Below are positions 58,305 to 64,000 of a stretch of DNA of 64,000 nt, one piece after another; positions within the stretch are counted from its first letter, which is position 1; each line of letters opens with the position of its first letter. Source of the DNA: CAZWDL01 sp964632995. GTDB lineage: Bacteria > Bacteroidota > Bacteroidia > Chitinophagales > Saprospiraceae. The translations under genes and the position numbers were made by a program. The notes under the pieces were generated by a model. The model saw only the letters and a list, made by a program, of their open reading frames with translations, made no database searches and was not told the DNA's origin. The stretch is from positions 28,307 to 92,306 of the forward strand of contig CAZWDL010000008.1 in the NCBI GenBank assembly GCA_964632995.1. Direction: 5' to 3'.

Positions 58305-58402
58305 GAACACAAAGAGCACGGAGTAGACACAAAGAACCACGAAGTCTTATGAGAATCTCCTCTCTGTGAACCTTTGTGTCTGCTTTGCGCCCTTTGTGTC
58401 CG
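58305..58402. repeat. CACAAAG-type inverted repeat element
   Basis: GAACACAAAGAGCACGGAG on the left matches, inverted, the right arm (GACACAAAGGGCGCAAAG read inward from 58402); the arms are about 40 bp and roughly 70 percent alike. Same type of fold as 46297-46437. Confidence 0.6.
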
Positions 58403-58551
58403 AATCTGTTAGCGCAGCAATCGATCGCGAAGTCAACTCGCCGCAAGGCGGCGAGCCCGCTGCCCGTACTGATAAAGTAGAATTATTGTCTGAGATGTCC
58501 AGACTTTTTAGGCATGTATCAAAAGCACCTTAATAATCAAACCCATCTGCT

Positions 58552-60351
58552 GTGACCCGTCCATACCTATACTTGTTTTCCTTACTCCTTCTATTTTCCG
58601 GCTGTCAACCCGCAGACACGGAAGAAACGGCCGGGGCGGAGCGTCCCAACATCATTCTTATCATGACCGACGACCAGGGCTACGGCGATCTCGGTTTCCA
58701 TGGAAATGAGGTAATCCGGACCCCGAACCTCGACGCGCTGGCCCGCAACAGCGCCCGCTTCCGGCAGTTTTACGTCTCGCCCGTTTGCGCCCCTACCCGC
58801 GCCAGCCTGCTCACCGGGCGTTTCACGCTGCGCACCGGCGTATTTGACACCTACAACGGCGGCGCCATGATGGCCAACCGCCAAACCACCCTCGCCGAAA
58901 TTCTGGGCGCCGCGGGCTACCGCACCGGTGTCTTCGGCAAATGGCACCTGGGCGATTCCTACCCCTTCCGGCCCGGCGATCAGGGCTTCCAGGAATCACT
59001 GGTGCACCTCGCGGGCGGAGTGGGGCAGGTGGGCGATTACCTCAATTACTTCGAATACGACAGCTCCTATTTTAATCCCACCTTATTACATAATGGTGAG
59101 CCAATACCTACAGAGGGCTATTGCTCGGATGTATACACCGACGCCGCCATCGAATTCATCGACGAGCAGGGTATGGAGCCTTTCTTCTTATACCTGGCCT
59201 TCAACGCGCCGCATACGCCCCTGCAGGTTCCGCAGGACTACTACGACCGCTACGCCGAACTGGACAGCGTGCCGGGGCGCGCCCGGATGCTGGCATCAGG
59301 CGTACGAGAAGAACAACTGCCGTCCGTCGACGTCATCCGCCGCCTCTACGGCATGATCACCAATATCGACGACAACATCGGCCGCCTGATGGATCACCTG
59401 GACGCCTCCAACCTGGCGGATAACACCATCATTGTCTTTCTGACCGACAACGGCCCCCAGCAGTACCGCTACAACGCGGGCCTGCGTAATCGCAAGGGCT
59501 CCGTCTACGAGGGCGGTATCCGGGTACCGGGATTCTTTCACTGGCCGGGTAAGTTGGAAGCAGGCCGTGAGGTCGACGGCTACGCTGCTCATATTGATGT
59601 ACTGCCGACTTTATTGGGCTTGGGCGGTATTCCGGTGCCGGACACCTTGTCGATAGACGGGCAGGATTATTCGCGCCGGCTCCTTGGAGAAATGGATTCA
59701 ATGCCCGATCCAACCCTTTTCTTCCAGTGGCAGCGCGGCTATCCGGAACCCTACTGGAATATCGCCGTGCGCCGCGGAGACTACAAGCTGGTCGGCCACG
59801 CCGGCCATCTGGCGCCGCTCTCCGAGTTGGAATTGTACAACCTGCGAGATGATCCGGGGGAAAGGAACAATCTCATCGACCAACAACCGGAAATTGGAGA
59901 AGAGCTGAAATCAGCTTTTGACGAATGGCTGCCGGAAGTACTCCGCAGTCCTTCCGTCGGCAACACTGATATCGTCATCGGAAGCGACTATGAAAATCCG
60001 GTGCTGCTCAACCGCAACGATGCCCGCGGCTCGCCGGGCATGTGGCGGCAAAACCGGATTTACGGTTACTGGGATGTGGAAGTGGCCAAAGCCGGCCTGT
60101 ACGACTTTCGCCTCCGCTTCTTCGAACCGGTGGGCAGCGCCGGGGAGGCCCTGGTACGCGTGGGAACGACTCAGCGAACGATTCGTAACGACAATCCGGA
60201 AGCCACTGAACTCACGATTGAAAATATCCCCCTCCGGGAAGGGCGGCAGATGGTGGAAAGCTGGTATGTGGGGCCGGTCAGGTGGGGCGAAGGACCGGCC
60301 TTTACGCATTTTCCGATGTATGTGGAGGTGACGCGCCGGGAGGTACAATAG
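58552..60351 (+). CDS. Lipoprotein arylsulfatase with C-terminal beta extension
   Basis: 599 residues, GTG start at 58552 leading into a lipobox signal LFSGC (Cys18). IILIMTDDQGYGDLGFHGNE binds the metal; signature CAPTR at 79-83 with Cys79; TGVFGKWHLGD and FLTDNGPQQYRYN complete the active site. The sulfatase core ends near 465. The extra 130 residues (about 470-599) form beta-rich sequence (YDFRLRFFEPVGSAGEALVR), probably a carbohydrate-binding or accessory domain. Third sulfatase of the window; the convergent symporter gene at 60390 may import a product. Confidence 0.93.
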   Translation: MTRPYLYLFSLLLLFSGCQPADTEETAGAERPNIILIMTDDQGYGDLGFHGNEVIRTPNLDALARNSARFRQFYVSPVCAPTRASLLTGRFTLRTGVFDTYNGGAMMANRQTTLAEILGAAGYRTGVFGKWHLGDSYPFRPGDQGFQESLVHLAGGVGQVGDYLNYFEYDSSYFNPTLLHNGEPIPTEGYCSDVYTDAAIEFIDEQGMEPFFLYLAFNAPHTPLQVPQDYYDRYAELDSVPGRARMLASGVREEQLPSVDVIRRLYGMITNIDDNIGRLMDHLDASNLADNTIIVFLTDNGPQQYRYNAGLRNRKGSVYEGGIRVPGFFHWPGKLEAGREVDGYAAHIDVLPTLLGLGGIPVPDTLSIDGQDYSRRLLGEMDSMPDPTLFFQWQRGYPEPYWNIAVRRGDYKLVGHAGHLAPLSELELYNLRDDPGERNNLIDQQPEIGEELKSAFDEWLPEVLRSPSVGNTDIVIGSDYENPVLLNRNDARGSPGMWRQNRIYGYWDVEVAKAGLYDFRLRFFEPVGSAGEALVRVGTTQRTIRNDNPEATELTIENIPLREGRQMVESWYVGPVRWGEGPAFTHFPMYVEVTRREVQ

Positions 60352-60389
60352 TGATAGGATGGTTATAATAGCAGTAAGGTCCCGTCTAT

Positions 60390-62171
60390 TCACCTTTCCT
60401 GCATACCCCGGATATACGGCCGTAAATGCTTCCGTAACCACCAGCCGCTGCCAAGAGCGACGACGATGGCGATGCCGGCGACGTCCCAGCGCCCGATGTA
60501 AAAGTGAGATAAGCCGATCGTCGCTGCGGCCAGCATAACGAAGCCCGCCAGGGCAATGCCGAAGCCCTGGCGCAGGAGCCCGGAAGGCTCCGGAGCTTCG
60601 CCGCAGGCGCGGGCAATGGGCCCCCACCAGCCCAGGGGGCGGGCTTCCCGGTAAAAGGCGATGAGCTTCTCTTCCGGTTCCGGTTCGGTCCTCAGGGCGA
60701 CGATTATCCACAGGACTGTTGTCATGGCAATGGAGCTGAGGATGACGAGGTAGGTGCTGTCAGGCCCCGCGTCGATCAGCCACCGGAACAGGACAAACTC
60801 GTTGAACAGGAAGAGTAAAGGCCCGCCGAAAGAAGCCGCCAGGCGGGCCTGCCCATTGAAGCGCCACCACCACCATTGCCCCCAGTTGGCCGTCAGCTCG
60901 GCGGAAGAAAGCCCCAGCATGAAGACGGCGATGTCAATCACGTTTTCGGCGGCGGTAGCGACCCAGAGGGCAAGGGCGAGAATGATCATCATCACCCATT
61001 TGCCGATGCGCATCAGGTGGCGCATGGACGCATCGGGTCGCAGAAAGCGCTGGTAGATGTCGTGAAGGAACACCTGCGCGCCGAAATTCATATTGGAGTC
61101 GACGGTCGACATAATGGAGGCCAGCATGGCGATGAAGGCCAGGCCCAGGAGGCCGGCGGGCAGGTAGTGCCCCAGCAGCATACCGAAGGCCAGTTCCTTG
61201 TTGATGCTGCCGTCGTGAAGACCCGGCCAGTGCAGCATGGCGCCCAGGGCCGGCAGGGTGAGCAGGCTCAGCATCAGGAAGAGAACGACCAGCGTCCAGA
61301 GGTACATCTTCACCGCTTCCCAACCGTTCTTACAGGAAAGGAGCCGCTGCCCTTCCATAGCGCCGCTCATCGGGGCCAGGTCGCCGCCGTAGCCGATGGC
61401 CGTACCGATGGTCCAGACGAGGACGCCGGTTATGCCCAATAATTCGTGTTGACTGGGCGGATGCCACTGGGTGACCGAATCGCCGAATTGGGTTTGCAGC
61501 GCCCCCAGCAAGCCGGTAGGGCCGCCAAAATCGATCCATACCAGCGCCATCAGGACGAGCGACGACAGAATCAGGATGACCGTTTGAATCAAATCACTGA
61601 CGATAACGCCCATATAGCCCGACAGGAGCACGTAGATAATCAGTACGGGAAGAAAGAGCCCCATGGTTTCCCACCTTTCCCAGCCTAGCAGTCCCTCCGT
61701 CACTTTGGTCATGCCCAGCAATCCGGCGCCGGTCCAGGCTACTACCGCGATAAAGGCCGAGCGCAGCGCGATCCAACTACGCATCAAACTGGCCGGCGCC
61801 CCGTTAAAGCGCTTTTCGTAAAAGGCCGGTGAGGTAAACAGCTGCAGACGGCGCCAGAAGATGGCAAAGAGCACGGCCCCGATCATCAGCGCCAGGCCGA
61901 AGCGACTCAGATACCACCAGTAGATCCAAACCCCGGTGATGACGGTCATCCCGCAGTAAGCGGGCGCCACATCCGCATTCATACAGGTGACAGCGTAACT
62001 CGTACCACTCATCCAGCCCTTGAGTTTCCGGCCGCCCAGGTAGTAGTTCTCCAAACTCTCATTGGCGAAGCGCCGGAAGTGCCAGCCCATGGCCAGCAAC
62101 CCCAACAGGTAGATGGCCATGATGCCGTAATCGATCGTACTGAAGCTGACAGTAGGAATGGTAGTCTCCAT
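60390..62171 (-). CDS. Sodium:solute symporter family transporter
   Basis: 593 residues with about 13-15 membrane segments. Family features: an N-terminal YGIMAIYLLGLLAMGWHFRR, SLENYYLGGRKLKGWMSGTS, and AFIAMLASIMSTVDSNMNFG, the conserved segment near the Na+ sites. The C-terminus extends into extra helices (about 510-590). It would couple Na+ influx to uptake of a sugar, organic acid or similar solute. It is convergent with the sulfatase at 58552; two tandem 20-bp repeats upstream (62299-62337) may be its operator. Confidence 0.92.
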   Translation of the reverse strand: METTIPTVSFSTIDYGIMAIYLLGLLAMGWHFRRFANESLENYYLGGRKLKGWMSGTSYAVTCMNADVAPAYCGMTVITGVWIYWWYLSRFGLALMIGAVLFAIFWRRLQLFTSPAFYEKRFNGAPASLMRSWIALRSAFIAVVAWTGAGLLGMTKVTEGLLGWERWETMGLFLPVLIIYVLLSGYMGVIVSDLIQTVILILSSLVLMALVWIDFGGPTGLLGALQTQFGDSVTQWHPPSQHELLGITGVLVWTIGTAIGYGGDLAPMSGAMEGQRLLSCKNGWEAVKMYLWTLVVLFLMLSLLTLPALGAMLHWPGLHDGSINKELAFGMLLGHYLPAGLLGLAFIAMLASIMSTVDSNMNFGAQVFLHDIYQRFLRPDASMRHLMRIGKWVMMIILALALWVATAAENVIDIAVFMLGLSSAELTANWGQWWWWRFNGQARLAASFGGPLLFLFNEFVLFRWLIDAGPDSTYLVILSSIAMTTVLWIIVALRTEPEPEEKLIAFYREARPLGWWGPIARACGEAPEPSGLLRQGFGIALAGFVMLAAATIGLSHFYIGRWDVAGIAIVVALGSGWWLRKHLRPYIRGMQER

Positions 62172-62298
62172 CTTTTGCCGGTAATCCGTTTTGCCGAAAA
62201 ATAGTAAAAATACCGGGACCGGATAGAGCAGCTTCCTTTCTCTTTTTTCAGTGCTTTAAAGGCTCTGTAACAATTCACCGGTCCGTGGGCGCCTGTTC

Positions 62299-62337
62299 GG
62301 TACAATAGCGAAAGGGTTGGTACAACGGTGAAAAGGG
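62299..62337. promoter_or_regulatory. Tandem near-repeats upstream of the symporter
   Basis: GGTACAATAGCGAAAGGG at 62299 and GGTACAACGGTGAAAAGGG at 62319, exactly 20 bp apart, about 130 bp upstream of the symporter start. Two-turn spacing suits binding of a regulator, but no factor is known. Confidence 0.4.
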
Positions 62338-62460
62338 AAGTCCTCTCCACAGCCTACCTTTAAAAACAGATTTCCTTTTGATAAAACCTGCCTGTCTCAT
62401 CCTTACCCAAAAAATCAATGGAGGAGGACCTCCGGGTCCTGCCCTTCATTGTCCTGGTTG

Positions 62461-62497
62461 GCCGTGTCGCTCCTCGTAGAGCAGGCACGGCTTTTTT
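62461..62497 (+). terminator. Strong intrinsic terminator on the + strand
   Basis: GCCGTG pairs with CACGGC, with inner GCTC/GAGC, followed by TTTTTT (62492-62497). It lies between divergent genes, so it does not end a known gene. Another hairpin with an 11-bp perfect stem (GAGAGGAGGCG/CGCCTCCTCTC, 62502-62533) follows directly, and a third (AGGACC/GGGTCCT) precedes it near 62424-62440. The 62172-62700 gap has no gene. Confidence 0.6.
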
Positions 62498-62700
62498 GTG
62501 CGAGAGGAGGCGCCTTCCAGGACGCCTCCTCTCTGCTTGTTCCACTTGCTGTTACATCACCGAAAGCTTTGTTACCCCCTTTTTACAATAATGAAAACCA
62601 GTGAAAAACCAGCGAAAGCAAAGCTGATACCGAACGAACATATTGGGTTGGAGCGCCTCCTTTCCCGGGCGCCGGTTTATTCACCCTAAAATCCACCCCA

Positions 62701-63642
62701 ATGAAATCTCAAACGCTTCAATTTGTCGTATTGATGATCCTTCAGTCTTCATTGAACGCCATCGCCCAGGCGCCCTTCACGGTTCCCTTAACTCAGGCCA
62801 ACCACCTCATCCTGGTCGAAGCCGTGGCAGACGGTCGTTCCGGTCACTTCATCCTGGATACCGGCGCCGGAGATATCATTTTGCATGAAAAGTACTTTTC
62901 CACTCTCCAAACCGGAGAGGAGGTCTTTGAAGATATCAACGGTCACGGATTTCGGCTGCGTACCGGATGGGTTAACCTGATCCTGGGCGCGCTGTCGCGC
63001 AAAAATGAAAAAGCCTTTATCGTCAATTTGCAACAACTGGAGAAAGTGCTGGGAAAAAACCTGTTCGGTAAAATAGGCACCCATTTTTTCAGAAAAACCG
63101 AACTGGAAATCGATTATGCTGTCCAGGAACTGACCATCTACCCGTCTGGCTGGGAGGAAAGCAACACCGCCAAACACCGGCCGGCGCTTGTTTGGACCGT
63201 GGATATGAAAATGAAAGGACATATTCCTTATCTGCAAAGCCGGGTCGACGGAAAAACGGTTCGCCTGGGGCTGGATACCGGCGCGGAGGTCAACGTAGTA
63301 AACGAACGTGGAAGTGAGCGGCTGAACGGTGAGTTGCTGCAGCAACGACAGGTGGCCGTCTGGGCGGTGGGGGATCGGCCTACCGTGGCGAAAGTCCGCC
63401 AGCTGGTCAACTTCCAGGTGGGCGCCGTCGCCTACGCGCCCATGGCGACCGTCACGCTTCCCACCCTTCCCTTCAACAACCATCTGCCCGGCCCCCGCCT
63501 AGACGGCATTCTGGGCTATCCCTTTCTCAGCCAGCATCGCATCGCGCTCAACTTTGAGAAACACACCATTACTTTCCGGCAACTACGTAAAGGGGCCGAA
63601 AGAATTACTTTAATGGCTGGCAAAGGGGAAAAAGAAAATTGA
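62701..63642 (+). CDS. Secreted retropepsin-like aspartyl protease with two DTG motifs
   Basis: 313 residues. Signal peptide 1-23 (LQSSLNAIAQ). The two lobes each carry an active-site motif: GHFILDTGAGDIILH with Asp53 and VRLGLDTGAEVNVV with Asp192, so a single-chain two-lobed protease could form. DGILGYPFLSQHRIALNFEK near 265-285 is the typical Ile-Leu-Gly segment after the second lobe. It would cleave proteins outside the cytoplasm; the substrate is unknown. Single gene, divergent from the symporter. Confidence 0.85.
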   Translation: MKSQTLQFVVLMILQSSLNAIAQAPFTVPLTQANHLILVEAVADGRSGHFILDTGAGDIILHEKYFSTLQTGEEVFEDINGHGFRLRTGWVNLILGALSRKNEKAFIVNLQQLEKVLGKNLFGKIGTHFFRKTELEIDYAVQELTIYPSGWEESNTAKHRPALVWTVDMKMKGHIPYLQSRVDGKTVRLGLDTGAEVNVVNERGSERLNGELLQQRQVAVWAVGDRPTVAKVRQLVNFQVGAVAYAPMATVTLPTLPFNNHLPGPRLDGILGYPFLSQHRIALNFEKHTITFRQLRKGAERITLMAGKGEKEN

Positions 63643-63660
63643 CACAAAGTGGGTTGCTGC

Positions 63661-63716
63661 CTTCCGAATTCCCACTTCCGCCTTCCAACTTCCGCTTTCC
63701 GCCTTCCGCCTTCTCG
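63661..63716. repeat. Heptanucleotide tandem repeat (8 units)
   Basis: CTTCCGA, ATTCCCA, CTTCCGC, CTTCCAA, CTTCCGC, TTTCCGC, CTTCCGC, CTTCTCG. This is the complement of the repeat type at 10443-10491, here after the protease gene. Confidence 0.75.
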
Positions 63717-63747
63717 GAGCGAAGCGAAGAGCCGTATGGCCCACTTC

Positions 63748-64000
63748 CTACCGTTGCTGCTCCAGCTGTCGCACCAGCTCTTCTCTGAGTTCCTGGTATC
63801 GCTGCCACTGCGCCGGCGTCAGGATTTCCTGGAGCGCCAGTTCCTGGCTGGACTGTATGCCGCGCAGGCGCCGGTCCTTGATGCGCGCCGGATCGCCGCC
63901 CTGTTGAACTTCTATCATTTGAGGAAAGTATTCAGCGTGCAAGGCCTCCACCTGGGCAATCTGATCCGTATCGAGGTCGAGTGCGGTGGCGAGGCGGGCG
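63748..64000 (-). CDS. C-terminal part of a small Spy/CpxP-like or metal-sensor-like protein
   Basis: The gene enters from beyond the right edge. About 83 visible residues: ARLATALDLDTDQIAQVEAL, then a helical stretch including RIKDRRLRGIQSSQELALQE and LTPAQWQRYQELREELVRQL. The pattern of helix, LTPxQ, helix resembles periplasmic LTXXQ (Spy/CpxP-type) or heavy-metal-sensor proteins of Bacteroidota. The N-terminus, including any signal peptide, is not visible, so the family call is tentative. Confidence 0.6.
   Translation of the reverse strand, partial: ARLATALDLDTDQIAQVEALHAEYFPQMIEVQQGGDPARIKDRRLRGIQSSQELALQEILTPAQWQRYQELREELVRQLEQQR

Overview
The window is a stretch of a Bacteroidota chromosome, most likely class Saprospiria (Lewinella / Haliscomenobacter / Phaeodactylibacter-like). 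This follows from several type IX secretion (T9SS) substrates with gliding-motility-type (CHU_C, type B) or type A C-terminal sorting domains, SprB-like and PKD repeats, a PorP/SprF protein, Bacteroidota-style promoters and double-glycine leader peptides. The host sequence is GC-rich with long antisense shadow ORFs. It carries many short interspersed repeats, and two 10-N gaps mark it as a draft assembly. I saw no tRNA, rRNA or CRISPR array.

Layout. 1-4130: a gapped lipoprotein sulfatase and an S9B dipeptidyl-peptidase. 4136-10440: a repeat element, a T9SS type B adhesin and a CHAT (caspase-like) TPR protein. The last converges on an ECF sigma factor and membrane anti-sigma-like pair (10549-12272). 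12679-20684: small lipoprotein, helical unknown, LuxR-type HTH, outer-membrane-like proteins, a secreted protein built from four copies of one module, a VWA lipoprotein and a zinc-ribbon membrane protein. 20812-37446: four very large secreted proteins (cohesin-like, dockerin-like, LRR, SprB and PKD domains), the last paired with a PorP/SprF gene. 37983-44592: SRPBCC protein, GH9 cellulase, SGNH hydrolase, acyl-CoA-dehydrogenase-like and NTF2-like pair, cyclase and EEP phosphatase. 45026-49298: decayed small genes, a nucleoside hydrolase split only by an assembly artefact, and a nucleotidyltransferase/partner pair. 49537-55301: an AT-rich, MITE-rich island with a Cys-rich GG-leader peptide, C39-like/VKOR/thioredoxin proteins, a TlpA-like protein and a glycosyltransferase-like gene, several of them broken. 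55255-64000: Rpn nuclease, two more sulfatases, a candidate small RNA, a sodium:solute symporter, an aspartyl protease and a truncated gene at the edge.

How genes work together. The T9SS substrates, PorP/SprF, GH9 cellulase, three sulfatases and symporter fit a surface-attached degrader of (sulfated) polysaccharides. The island fits production of a disulfide-rich secreted peptide: leader cleavage by a C39 peptidase, disulfide formation by VKOR and thioredoxin-like partners. Its transporter is truncated, the VKOR-thioredoxin protein has an in-frame TGA right after its CGPC motif, and the glycosyltransferase-like gene shifts frame at a run of eight A. Either it is decaying or it uses recoding.

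The observations I would follow first are that island, a 42-bp bipartite motif with fixed spacing at four intergenic loci, and a ~105-nt RNA with its own promoter and terminator at 57734-57876.
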